DNA of 64,000 nt. Source: Lentzea guizhouensis. Lineage in GTDB: Bacteria > Actinomycetota > Actinomycetes > Mycobacteriales > Pseudonocardiaceae. The stretch covers positions 2,418,001 through 2,482,000 of the forward strand of contig NZ_CP016793.1 of NCBI RefSeq assembly GCF_001701025.1. The letters are read 5' to 3'. The notes under the pieces are model-generated. The model was not told the origin of the DNA and did not search any database. It saw nothing but the letters and a program-made list of their open reading frames with translations. Below are positions 1 through 8,394 of the stretch, one piece after another (position 1 is the first letter of the stretch; every line of letters begins with the position of its first letter). Position numbers and translations under genes: made by a program.

Positions 1-653
1 CCTGGGAACGCGCGGGCCTGCACTGCCCGATGCGGGTGGTCACCGACTGCGAGGCCGCTTTCGCCACCGGCACGTCTTCTTCTGATGGCACTGTGCTGGT
101 GGCCGGCACGGGTTCCATCGCCGGGCGGATCGTCGACCACCGCATGGTCGGCCAGTCCGGTGGGTACGGGTGGCTGATCGGCGACGACGGGTCGGCGTTC
201 TGGCTGGGCCGGGAGGCGGTGCGGGCGACCTTGCGGCTGCTCGACCTGGACGCGCCGCTGGAGGGGCTGGCGACCGCGGTGCTGACGACGGCGGGGGTGC
301 GCGGGCGCGGTGCGTTGGTCAACGCGGTGAACTCTTCGCCGCCGATCGCCCTGGCCCGGTTCGCTCCGCTGGTGTCCGCTGCCTATCACCACGGGGATCC
401 GGCGGCGTTGTCGATCGTGGCTTCGGCCGCGCGGTTGCTGGCGGACACGGCTTCAGCGGTGCGGACGCCGGACGACACGTCGCCGATCGTGCTGGTGGGG
501 TCGTTGATCAAGACACCGGTCGGGGTGCACCTGAAGCAGGAGCTGGTGGGGCGGTGGGGGGCGCAGGTGATCATGGCGACGGAAGGGGCGGCGGGGGCGG
601 CCTGGCTGGCGGCGGTGGACGTGCTGGGACCGTCGGCGCCGCGACCGGTTTAG
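1..653 (+). CDS. BadF/BadG-type N-acetylglucosamine kinase, 5' end outside window
   Basis: The reading frame is open from the first bases (frame beginning at base 3), so the true start lies upstream. The visible C-terminal 217 residues contain the ATPase signatures of the BadF/BadG/BcrA/BcrD family: a VAGTGSIAG phosphate loop, a GGYGWLIGDDGSAFWLG segment and, near the end, a glycine/alanine-rich ATEGAAGAAWLA helix. Family members phosphorylate N-acetylglucosamine or related amino sugars in the cytoplasm. A second, more divergent member lies at 8395-9411. The substrate cannot be assigned from this fragment. Confidence 0.85.
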   Translation, partial: WERAGLHCPMRVVTDCEAAFATGTSSSDGTVLVAGTGSIAGRIVDHRMVGQSGGYGWLIGDDGSAFWLGREAVRATLRLLDLDAPLEGLATAVLTTAGVRGRGALVNAVNSSPPIALARFAPLVSAAYHHGDPAALSIVASAARLLADTASAVRTPDDTSPIVLVGSLIKTPVGVHLKQELVGRWGAQVIMATEGAAGAAWLAAVDVLGPSAPRPV

Positions 654-722
654 GTGAATTCGGCGGGTTCTCCTCTTGACCCCTCGGTAACGTCCTCAGG
701 CAGATCATCTGGGGGCTTCGCC

Positions 723-1895
723 GTGTTCGAAACGTTTCTGCGTCGCGTCGCCGGGCTCGCGCTGATCGTGTGTGCCGCGGTTCTGGCACTGGTCGTGGCC
801 GCGCGTCTGGGTGCATGGGAGAACACGCTCGCCGGACGGCGACATGTCCAGCCGACCGGCGTGCGTTCACTCGCCCACGGGGCAGTGGCGTTCTGGGTGG
901 TCACGGCCGTCGGACTGTGGTGGCACCGGCGCCGGTTGCCGATGTGGCGGGTCTGGGCGCGCTGGGCGGCGTTCCCCGGCGTCTTCTACGCGATCTTCCA
1001 CGGCCTGCAGATCACCGGTGACCACGACCGGCCGATCGCGTTGCTCATCGCAGTCGGTCTGGTGGTGGCCTGCTGGGCGCTGAGCGAGGCGGTCGTGCTG
1101 GTCACCACCCGGCCGGTCACGCGTGCGCTCGCCGGTTCGACGCTGGAGATCCCGTTCCCGGTCAGGGGGCTCAAGGCCCGGCTGTGCGTCCGCGCGGACC
1201 GGTTGGTGCTCGACAGCCTGGTCTCCCGCCGGAAGCGGTCGCGTGACGTGGTCGCCGTTCCGTGGACGGCCATGCGCTCGATCGAGCTCATCGAGGTCGA
1301 CCAGGAGATGACCTGCCAGGTGATCATCTACGCCGACGGCGACACCGGCAGACCGCACACCTTCGACGTGTCGCCCGGTCCTGCTCTGCACGTCGTCGGC
1401 ACGGCACGCGAGCTGTTGGTCCCGGTGACGGCGGAGACCGGGGCGACGGCGCTCGAGGTGGTGCGGGCGCGTTCGGCCGGGGTCGAGGTGGTCGAGAGGC
1501 AGCCCCTGGCGGCGCGGCCGCCGAGGAAGCACGAGCTTCGTCCACCGAACTGGGAGTTCCGCACCGACAGCCGCCCGTACATCCTCTGCGTCGTGGGCGC
1601 GTTCCTGCTGATGCCGCTCTACATGCTGACGATGATCACGCTGTCAGTGGTCACGGGCTCCGCGGAACTGCAGGACGACTGGGGCACCACCGGTGGCCTG
1701 GACCAGCAGTACCGCGTGATCGTCGCCGGCCTCGGAGTGGTCGCCGTGGGGTTCCTCCACCTCGCCCACCGGTTCTGCTTCAAGGCGTTCCTCGACTTCA
1801 TGGGCAACCAGGACTACATCGAGGCCTTCCCCGAACCGCCACCTCCACCGGCCAGGACCGGCACGGTGCCCGGCAAGAAGCGGAAGAAGCGCTGA
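723..1895 (+). CDS. Six-span membrane protein with a central soluble domain, unknown function
   Basis: The 390-residue product is not a family I recognise. Hydrophobic segments lie at about residues 8-27, 50-66, 77-95 and 103-125. A polar domain of about 130 residues follows, with alternating strands, which could be a PH-like fold. Two more membrane segments lie at about 295-320 and 333-352. The C-terminus is basic and ends in KKRKKR. The frame is open from GTG 654, directly after the upstream kinase stop, but the hydrophobic N-terminus begins naturally at GTG 723, which I prefer. The gene is convergent with the next one, with a single base between the stops. Confidence 0.7.
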   Translation: MFETFLRRVAGLALIVCAAVLALVVAARLGAWENTLAGRRHVQPTGVRSLAHGAVAFWVVTAVGLWWHRRRLPMWRVWARWAAFPGVFYAIFHGLQITGDHDRPIALLIAVGLVVACWALSEAVVLVTTRPVTRALAGSTLEIPFPVRGLKARLCVRADRLVLDSLVSRRKRSRDVVAVPWTAMRSIELIEVDQEMTCQVIIYADGDTGRPHTFDVSPGPALHVVGTARELLVPVTAETGATALEVVRARSAGVEVVERQPLAARPPRKHELRPPNWEFRTDSRPYILCVVGAFLLMPLYMLTMITLSVVTGSAELQDDWGTTGGLDQQYRVIVAGLGVVAVGFLHLAHRFCFKAFLDFMGNQDYIEAFPEPPPPPARTGTVPGKKRKKR

Positions 1896-1896
1896 C

Positions 1897-2544
1897 CTAA
1901 GAGGCAGACTCCGGCACCTGCGGATGCCGGAACCCCGGATGCCCCGAAGGCAGCGCCTTCCGCAGCACCCACCCCGACACCAGGATGCAGACGATCTGCA
2001 ACGGCCACGACAACGCCGCACGCAGCGTGGCCAGCCAAAACACCTGAGCATCGAGCCACAACGGCGTAAAGACCGCCACGCGCAGCACGTACTGCCCAAC
2101 CCACGGCCACGACGCGATGGAGTACGCACGCAACAAAGCGGGGTCACGGCGCCAACGCGTCTTCTGCCCGAGCAAGGTCCCGACGACGACACCGAGCAAC
2201 GGCCAGCGCACCGCGATCGAGCCCGCCCACGCCAGCGCCGACGCGACGTTCGACAGCAGCTGGATGAGGAAGAAGTCCTCGACGCGGCCCGTGTACAGGG
2301 CGATCAATGCCGCCGCCACGACCAGCAGGACCGAGAAGACGACGGCGCGCGGTTTTTGGCCTCGGACGAAGCGCACCACGCCGATCACGACGCCGCAGAC
2401 CACGGCGGCGATGGCGCCTGCGCCGATCGAGTGACCCCAGAGCAGCCAGCCCGCCACGAACGCCAGCGGGGGCAGGGAGGCGTCGAGGGCGCCGCCTCGG
2501 CCTCCGAGCAGTGATGCGAGCGACTCCTGGCGCACGTCGGTCAT
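1897..2544 (-). CDS. DUF3159 family membrane protein
   Basis: The 215-residue product has about five or six hydrophobic segments. It carries the family-typical opening (an amphipathic stretch followed by PPLAFVAGWLLWG) and a central RWPLLGVVVGTLLGQ motif followed by WRRDPALLRAYSIASW. Known DUF3159 proteins are actinobacterial inner-membrane proteins without an assigned activity. The start at ATG 2544 is only 14 bases from a candidate iron-regulator box at 2559-2577, so expression may respond to iron. The stop almost touches the stop of the upstream convergent gene. Confidence 0.85.
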   Translation of the reverse strand: MTDVRQESLASLLGGRGGALDASLPPLAFVAGWLLWGHSIGAGAIAAVVCGVVIGVVRFVRGQKPRAVVFSVLLVVAAALIALYTGRVEDFFLIQLLSNVASALAWAGSIAVRWPLLGVVVGTLLGQKTRWRRDPALLRAYSIASWPWVGQYVLRVAVFTPLWLDAQVFWLATLRAALSWPLQIVCILVSGWVLRKALPSGHPGFRHPQVPESAS

Positions 2545-2558
2545 GTTTCCAGACTGCC

Positions 2559-2577
2559 TTAGGTGAGCCTAAGTCAG
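2559..2577 (-). promoter_or_regulatory. Candidate DtxR/IdeR-type iron box
   Basis: The plus-strand sequence TTAGGTGAGCCTAAGTCAG matches about 14 of 19 positions of the IdeR/DtxR consensus TTAGGTTAGSCTAACCTAA, with a perfect TTAGG...CCTAA inner palindrome. It sits just upstream of the DUF3159 start. A shorter site with the same TAGGYGAGCCTA core occurs at 53391-53402. Regulation is inferred, not shown. Confidence 0.45.
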
Positions 2578-2638
2578 GTAACGGAGCTGTATCGGGGATT
2601 GACCGCGGTGAACCAGGTCACTACCGTCTGGCCAAATC

Positions 2639-2657
2639 GTCTGGAAAGTTAACAGAC
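2639..2657. promoter_or_regulatory. Palindromic operator before the ROK regulator
   Basis: The 19-bp sequence has the form GTCTGNNAANTTNNCAGAC, 13 bases before the ROK gene start. ROK regulators typically bind palindromes with an AA-N-TT core, and CsnR-type regulators repress their own operon from such a site. Autoregulation of the sugar operon is the natural inference. Confidence 0.5.
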
Positions 2658-2670
2658 AGGAGCGGACCTA

Positions 2671-3882
2671 ATGCGTGCCGGAAGCCCACGACTGCTGCGG
2701 GAGATCAACGACCGCGCAGCCATCGAGGCTCTGCTGCGCAACGGGCCGCTGACCAGGTCGGAGTTGGAAGGCCTGATCGGCCTTTCCAAGCCGGCGACCG
2801 CACAGCTGCTCACCCGGCTGGAGTCCGCCGACACCGTGGTCCGCAACGGGCTGCGTGGCGGTGGGCGGGGGCCGCGGGCCCAGCTGTGGTCGGTCAACGG
2901 GGCTCTTGCGCACATCGCGGCGGTCGACCTCACCCCCGAGGCGGTCGACGTCGCCATTGCGGACATCTCCGGTGCCGTGCTCACCGAGCACAAGGCGCCG
3001 ATGCCCGGTAAGCACGGTGTGCTCGAGGCGTTCACGAGCGCGGTCGGCAAGGCGTGCGGACAGGCCGGCCTGGGTCCCGAGGAGTTGTTGCACGTGGTGG
3101 TGGGTTGTCCGGGAGCGGTGAACCCCGCGAACGGTGAGCTCGCCTACGCACCGCACCTGCCCGGCTGGAACGGCTTCGACGTGCCAGGCCGGTTGCGCGA
3201 GCAGCTCGGGACGTCGGTGAGCGTCGAGAACGACGTCAACCTCGTCGCGCTGGAGGAGATGGTCGCCGGACGGGCCACCGAGGTGAGCGACTTCGTCGTC
3301 ATCTGGCCCGCCGACCTCGTCGGTGCCGCCGTCGTGATCAACGGGGTGCTGCTGCACGGCGCCTCCGGTGGCGCGGGCGAGATCGACGGGTTGGTGATCC
3401 CCGACCGCGCGGTGGCCGACACCGGCACGGACCGCTCCGGCGGCACGTACGGCGAGCTGCTCAGCAGTGCTTCGATCTGCAAGCTCGCCAGGGCCCACGG
3501 GCTCGCCGCGCGCAACGGTCACGGTGCCGTGCGCAAGGCGTTGGCCGCCGGTCCCGCGGGCCGTGAGTTCCTGGTCGACCTCGCCAGGCGCATCGCCACC
3601 GGTGTGGCCGGCGTCGTCGCGGTGCTCGACCCGGAGCTCGTCCTCCTGTCCGGCGACATCGCCCAGGCAGGCGGAACCACGCTGAACGACCTCGTTGCCG
3701 CGGAACTGCGGCAACTGGTGGTGCCGAGGACGTCCGTCCAGCTGGCCCTCGTGACCGGGAAGCCGGTGCGTTCCGGCGCACTGCACTCGGCGCTGGCCTT
3801 CGCGCGCGAGCAGGTGTTCGGCCTGCCGGCAGCCACCACGGCTCCATTCCGCGGCCCCGTGGTCGCCGGGTCCCCACGTTGA
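2671..3882 (+). CDS. ROK family transcriptional regulator (CsnR-like)
   Basis: The 403-residue protein has an N-terminal winged helix-turn-helix (about residues 10-65, with LTRSELEGLIGLSKPATAQLLTRL) and a C-terminal ROK sugar-kinase-like domain (about 85-380, with VVGCPGAVNPANGEL and a GGAGEID segment). The cysteine cluster (CxCGxxGC) that binds zinc in many ROK proteins is not visible, so the effector domain is divergent. It is the first gene of a co-oriented set with a sugar ABC importer, a GH4 glycosidase and a kinase. This is the same order as Streptomyces csnR-EFGHK, where CsnR represses until glucosamine oligosaccharides arrive. Equivalence to CsnR is inferred from context. Confidence 0.85.
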   Translation: MRAGSPRLLREINDRAAIEALLRNGPLTRSELEGLIGLSKPATAQLLTRLESADTVVRNGLRGGGRGPRAQLWSVNGALAHIAAVDLTPEAVDVAIADISGAVLTEHKAPMPGKHGVLEAFTSAVGKACGQAGLGPEELLHVVVGCPGAVNPANGELAYAPHLPGWNGFDVPGRLREQLGTSVSVENDVNLVALEEMVAGRATEVSDFVVIWPADLVGAAVVINGVLLHGASGGAGEIDGLVIPDRAVADTGTDRSGGTYGELLSSASICKLARAHGLAARNGHGAVRKALAAGPAGREFLVDLARRIATGVAGVVAVLDPELVLLSGDIAQAGGTTLNDLVAAELRQLVVPRTSVQLALVTGKPVRSGALHSALAFAREQVFGLPAATTAPFRGPVVAGSPR

Positions 3883-3898
3883 TCGAGAAGGAGTGCAC

Positions 3899-5248
3899 AT
3901 GCGCAAGCACACCCGTGCTGCCTTGCTCTGTGTCGCCGCAGCGCTGACCCTCACCGCATGTGCGGCGGGCAAGGGTGGAGGTGGCGCGACCTCCGACGCC
4001 GCCGCAGCTCCCGGCAAGGACGACAAGCTGACGCTCACGGTCTGGAGCAACTACTCCGACCGCGAGTACGAAGAGGTCACCAAGGCCCTCAAGACGTTCA
4101 CCAAGAAGTTCCCGAACATCGAGATCAAGCACGAGGGCTCGCAGGACGACGACAAGATCACCGCGGGCATCCGCTCCGGCAACACGCCGGACGTCGCGCT
4201 GTCGTTCACCACCGACAACATCGGCCAGTTCTGCTCCTCCGGCGCGTTCCAGGCGCTCAAGCCCTACATCGACCGCGACAAGGTCGACCTGGACCAGATC
4301 TCCCCCGCGGTTCGCGAGTACACCGAGTACAAGGGCAACCGCTGCGCGATGCCCATGCTCACCGACGTGTACGCCATGTACTACAACACCGGCATGCTGG
4401 CCGAGGCCGGCGTCACGGCCCCGCCGAAGACGCTGGACGAGCTGTTCGAGGCCGCGAAGAAGCTGACCAAGAAGGCGCCCAACGGCGACATCGAACGCGC
4501 CGGCTACCTGCCCACCATGGGCTTCTACGCCAACCGCCCGACGATCCTCGCGCCGTCGTTCGGTGCCGAGTGGGAGAAGGACGGCAAGTCGTCGCTCGCC
4601 TCCTCGCCCGGCTTCACCGAGATGATGACGTTCCAGAAGAAGCTCGTCGACTTCTACGGCTTCGACGCGCTGGAGCGGTTCCGCGCGGGCCTCGGCCAGG
4701 AGTACTCGGCCGACCACGCGTTCCACCAGGGCAAGATCGCGATCATGATGGACGGCGAGTACCGGACCGCCTTCCTCAAGGCCCAGGCGCCGCAGATCAA
4801 GTTCGGCACGGCCCCGTTCCCGACCTGGAAGCCCGCGGACTACGGCACCGCCTTCACCACCGGCACGATCATGGGCATCCCCAAGGGCGCCAAGAACCCC
4901 GGCGCCGCGTGGGAGCTGATCAAGCACCTGTCGTTCGACACCGACACGATCGTCGACCTGTCCAACGCCATCAAGAACGTGCCCAGCACCAAGGCCGCCA
5001 TGGAGAGCCCGAAGCTCCAGGTAGACGAGCAGTTCAAGACGTTCATCGACCTGGCCAAGAGCGACAAGCTCAAGGGCAACCCGGTCACGCCGATCGGTGA
5101 CGCGCACATCAAGGCCGTGACCGACTTCGCGGTGTCCTACACCTCCGGCAAGGAAGCGGATCTGGCAGCAGGCCTGAAGAAGGTCGACCAGAACATCGAC
5201 GACGTCGACCAGAACATCGACGACGCGATCGCCAAGAGCGGCAAGTAG
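3899..5248 (+). CDS. Sugar ABC transporter substrate-binding lipoprotein (CsnE-like)
   Basis: This is a family 1 extracellular solute-binding protein of 449 residues. A lipoprotein signal peptide ends in LTLTAC, with the lipidated cysteine at residue 21, followed by a Gly/Ala/Ser linker and the DKLTLTVWSNYSD start of the binding fold. An in-frame GTG lies at 3893, but AAGGAG five bases before ATG 3899 favours the ATG. The C-terminus carries an imperfect duplication of DQNIDDV. It should capture an oligosaccharide outside the membrane and deliver it to the two permeases directly downstream. No ATPase gene is in this operon. Confidence 0.9.
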   Translation: MRKHTRAALLCVAAALTLTACAAGKGGGGATSDAAAAPGKDDKLTLTVWSNYSDREYEEVTKALKTFTKKFPNIEIKHEGSQDDDKITAGIRSGNTPDVALSFTTDNIGQFCSSGAFQALKPYIDRDKVDLDQISPAVREYTEYKGNRCAMPMLTDVYAMYYNTGMLAEAGVTAPPKTLDELFEAAKKLTKKAPNGDIERAGYLPTMGFYANRPTILAPSFGAEWEKDGKSSLASSPGFTEMMTFQKKLVDFYGFDALERFRAGLGQEYSADHAFHQGKIAIMMDGEYRTAFLKAQAPQIKFGTAPFPTWKPADYGTAFTTGTIMGIPKGAKNPGAAWELIKHLSFDTDTIVDLSNAIKNVPSTKAAMESPKLQVDEQFKTFIDLAKSDKLKGNPVTPIGDAHIKAVTDFAVSYTSGKEADLAAGLKKVDQNIDDVDQNIDDAIAKSGK

Positions 5249-5259
5249 GGACTCGTCAG

Positions 5260-6234
5260 ATGACCGCCACGCTCGGTGCGCGGCCCGCCCCCGGCAGGGG
5301 GCGGGCCCGTGCCCGCCACCGTCTCGCCGTGCTCGGGTTCATGGCCCCGGCACTCATCGGCTTCGTCCTGTTCTTCGGCTACCCGCTGGTCGCCACGGTC
5401 GTCTTCTCGTTCACGAAGTACGACCTGATCAACGCACCGGAGTTCACCGGGCTCGACAACTACCTCTTCATGTTCAAGGACCCCCTGTTCACCAAGGCGG
5501 TCCAGAACACGCTGTGGTTCGTCGTCGTGCTGACCGTTGCCAGGACCGTGTTCGCGCTGGGCGTGGCGTCGGTCATCGCACGTCTCAAGTCGGGCGTCGG
5601 ACTGATCCGCACGCTCTGCTACCTGCCGTCGCTGGCCCCGCCGGTGGCCGCGACGCTGGTGTTCTTCATGGTGATGCGCCCCAACGGCGGCCCGCTCGCC
5701 ACCGTGCTCGACTGGGTCGGACTCCAGTCGCCGCTGTGGTTCTCGGACCCGCTGTGGGCCAAGCCCGGCATCACGGCGATCATGCTGTGGATCTCCGGCG
5801 ACCTGATGATCATCATCCTGGCCGCGATCCTCGACGTGCCGCAGGAGCAGTACGAGGCCGCCGAGCTCGACGGCGCCGGCCCGATCCGCCGGTGGTGGCA
5901 CGTCACGCTGCCGACGATCTCCCCGGTGCTGCTCTTCGGCATCGTGAACTCGGTGATCCTGGCGTTGCAGCTGTTCACCCAGGCCGTCGTCGCGGGGTCG
6001 GCGGGCTCGGGATCGGCTGACTCCACCGGGGCGACCAAGTACCTCGGGTACCCGGACAACTCGACGCTGACGTTCCCGGTCTACCTGTACACGCAGGGCT
6101 TCCGCTACTTCGACATGGGCTACGCCGCCGCGATGGCGACGGTCCTGTTCGTCATCTCGTTCGCCGTGACGATCGTGCTGGTGCAGCGGATGCGCAAGAA
6201 CTCCGCCGCCGAGGAAGGGGGCCCGGGAGCATGA
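5260..6234 (+). CDS. Sugar ABC transporter permease 1 (MalF type, CsnF-like)
   Basis: This 324-residue inner-membrane protein has about six membrane segments. The cytoplasmic EAA loop that docks the ATPase reads EQYEAAELDGAGPIRRWWHV (about residues 200-219). It begins 11 bases after the binding-protein gene and overlaps the next permease by 4 bases (ATGA), so the two are translationally coupled and should form a heterodimeric channel. The partner ATPase is missing locally. The MsiK homologue at 45226-46320 is the likely supplier. Confidence 0.9.
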   Translation: MTATLGARPAPGRGRARARHRLAVLGFMAPALIGFVLFFGYPLVATVVFSFTKYDLINAPEFTGLDNYLFMFKDPLFTKAVQNTLWFVVVLTVARTVFALGVASVIARLKSGVGLIRTLCYLPSLAPPVAATLVFFMVMRPNGGPLATVLDWVGLQSPLWFSDPLWAKPGITAIMLWISGDLMIIILAAILDVPQEQYEAAELDGAGPIRRWWHVTLPTISPVLLFGIVNSVILALQLFTQAVVAGSAGSGSADSTGATKYLGYPDNSTLTFPVYLYTQGFRYFDMGYAAAMATVLFVISFAVTIVLVQRMRKNSAAEEGGPGA

Positions 6235-7124
6235 CCGCCACGCTCACCAAACCGCCGGTGGACGTTCCCGCAGAACCGTCGCAGCCGAAGAGGCCGCGTG
6301 ACGTCAGGGGCGCCCTGAACTGGGTCGCCACGCACGCGATCGGCCTCGCGCTGGGCCTGATGTTCGCCACGCCCGTGCTGTTCGTGTTCCTCACCGCGGT
6401 GATGTCGGACGACCAGGCGTTCACCTCGGACCTGTGGCCGCGGGAGTGGCACTGGGAGAACTTCGTCGAGGTCTTCGACAAGGCACCGCTGTTCCAGTAC
6501 CTGTTCAACAGCCTCGCGTACTCGCTGCTCGCGACCGCCGGCATGCTGCTCTCGTCGATCCCGGCCGCCTACGCGCTCGCGAAGCTGCGGTGGCGTGGCC
6601 GCAACATCGCGTTCCTGCTGGTCATCGGCGCGATGATGCTGCCTCCGCAGGTCGTCGCGGTGCCGCTGTACGACACGTGGTCCTCGCTCGGCCTGACGGG
6701 CACGCTGTGGCCGTTGATCGTGCCCTACTTCCTGTTCGACGCGTTCAGCATCTTCCTGCTGCGCCAGTTCATGCTGACCATCCCGCAGTCCTATGTGGAC
6801 GCGGCACGGGTGGACGGCTGCTCGGAGTTCCAGGCGCTGGTGCGGATCATCGTGCCGATGGCGCGGCCGGGCATCGCGGCGACCGCGCTGTTCTGCTTCC
6901 TGTTCACCTGGAACGACTACTTCGGCCCGTTGCTCTACACCGGTGAGGTGAAGGAGCAGTGGACGTTGTCGCTGGCGCTGGCGACGTTCAAGGGCATGCA
7001 CATCGTGCAGTGGAACTCAGCGATGGCGGTGACGTTCCTGACCATGATCCCGGCGATCATCTTGTTCATCTTCGCCCAGAAGTCGTTCGTCAAGGGCATC
7101 ACTTTCACTGGAGTCAAAGGATGA
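6231..7124 (+). CDS. Sugar ABC transporter permease 2 (MalG type, CsnG-like)
   Basis: This 297-residue membrane protein has six predicted spans and an EAA loop around SYVDAARVDGCSEFQALVRI. The C-terminus KSFVKGITFTGVKG is the typical end of MalG-type permeases, where the tail reaches the ATPase. It overlaps both neighbours by four bases (ATGA at each end), which indicates one transcription and translation unit from the binding protein to the glycosidase. Confidence 0.9.
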   Translation: MTATLTKPPVDVPAEPSQPKRPRDVRGALNWVATHAIGLALGLMFATPVLFVFLTAVMSDDQAFTSDLWPREWHWENFVEVFDKAPLFQYLFNSLAYSLLATAGMLLSSIPAAYALAKLRWRGRNIAFLLVIGAMMLPPQVVAVPLYDTWSSLGLTGTLWPLIVPYFLFDAFSIFLLRQFMLTIPQSYVDAARVDGCSEFQALVRIIVPMARPGIAATALFCFLFTWNDYFGPLLYTGEVKEQWTLSLALATFKGMHIVQWNSAMAVTFLTMIPAIILFIFAQKSFVKGITFTGVKG

Positions 7125-8389
7125 AACTCACCGTCGTCGGTGGCGGGTCCACCTACACACCGGAGCTGATCGACGGCATCGCCGGCCGTCGCACCAGCCT
7201 CGCGGTGGACGAGATCGTCCTGGTGGACCCGGACGAGCACCGCCTGGGGATCGTCGGCCCGTTCAGCCGGCGCCTGCTGGAGCACGCCGGGCACCCGGCG
7301 AAGGTGCGCACCACCACGTCGCTGGAAGAAGGCGTCGAGGGCGCTTCCGCGGTGCTGTTGCAGCTGCGCGTCGGCGGGCAGACGGCGCGTGCGTCGGATG
7401 AGACGTTCCCGCTGTCGTGCGGGTGCGTCGGCCAGGAGACCACCGGTGCGGGAGGCCTCGCGAAGGCCCTGCGGACCGTGCCGGTGGTCCTGGACATCGC
7501 CGACCGCGTGCGCGAGCTCGCCGGGCCGGACACGTGGATCGTGAACTTCACGAACCCGGTCGGCATCGTGACGCGGGCGTTGCTGCAGGCCGGGCACAAG
7601 GCGATCGGCCTGTGCAACGTGGCGATCACGTTCCAGCGGTGGACGTCCGCGCTGCTGGGTGTCGACCCGTCCAGTGTGGAGCTGGAGCATGTCGGCCTGA
7701 ACCACCTCACGTGGGAGCGCGGCGTCTTCGTGGACGGCGTGGACCGGTTGCCGGAGCTGCTGGCGGACCACGTGGACGGGCTGGCCGAGCACATAGGCAT
7801 CGACGGCGCGTTGATGCGGCGGCTGAACATGGTGCCGTCGTACTACCTGAACTACTTCTACAACCACGACGCCGTGGTGAAGAAGCAGCTCGACTCGCCG
7901 CCGCGCGCCGAGGTGGTGGCGGCCGTGGAGAAGGAGCTGCTCGACATCTACGGCGACCCGTCGGTGGTGACGAAGCCGGAACAGCTCGGACAGCGCGGTG
8001 GGGCGTACTACTCGGAGGCGGCGGTGCAGCTCGTGCACGCGCTGACCGGTGGTGCGGGTGCCGAGAAGCACGTGGTCAACGTGCTCAACCGCGGCACGTT
8101 GCCGTTCCTGCCCGACGACGCCGTGATCGAGGTGTCGTCCACTGTGGACGCAAACGGGGGCACGCCGCTGCCGGTGCGCCCGGTGGAGCCCACGATCTCC
8201 GGCCTGATCTCGCACGTGACCGCCTACGAGCACCTGGCACTGGAAGCCGCGATCCACGGTGGTCGCGACCGAGTGGCGAACGCGCTGCTCGCCCACCCGC
8301 TGATCGGCCAGCACGCCATCGCGGACCAGCTGGCCGACGAGCTGATCGCGCAGAACCGCGATCTGCTGCCGTGGGTGAAGGGAGCCTGA
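7121..8389 (+). CDS. GH4 family glycosidase (6-phospho-beta-glucosidase-like, CsnH-like)
   Basis: The 422-residue protein opens with the NAD-binding motif VVGGGSTYTPELIDG. It contains the GH4 metal site in AIGLCNVAI (cysteine) and HVGLNHLTW (histidine). GH4 enzymes use NAD+ and a divalent metal and cleave by a redox elimination mechanism; members of this branch normally act on 6-phospho-beta-glycosides. Here the sugar enters by an ABC importer, not a PTS, so a phosphate would have to be added inside the cell, plausibly by the next gene. The start at ATG 7121 overlaps the permease stop. An open extension upstream to 6959 is not credible. Confidence 0.9.
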   Translation: MKLTVVGGGSTYTPELIDGIAGRRTSLAVDEIVLVDPDEHRLGIVGPFSRRLLEHAGHPAKVRTTTSLEEGVEGASAVLLQLRVGGQTARASDETFPLSCGCVGQETTGAGGLAKALRTVPVVLDIADRVRELAGPDTWIVNFTNPVGIVTRALLQAGHKAIGLCNVAITFQRWTSALLGVDPSSVELEHVGLNHLTWERGVFVDGVDRLPELLADHVDGLAEHIGIDGALMRRLNMVPSYYLNYFYNHDAVVKKQLDSPPRAEVVAAVEKELLDIYGDPSVVTKPEQLGQRGGAYYSEAAVQLVHALTGGAGAEKHVVNVLNRGTLPFLPDDAVIEVSSTVDANGGTPLPVRPVEPTISGLISHVTAYEHLALEAAIHGGRDRVANALLAHPLIGQHAIADQLADELIAQNRDLLPWVKGA

Positions 8390-8394
8390 CAACG

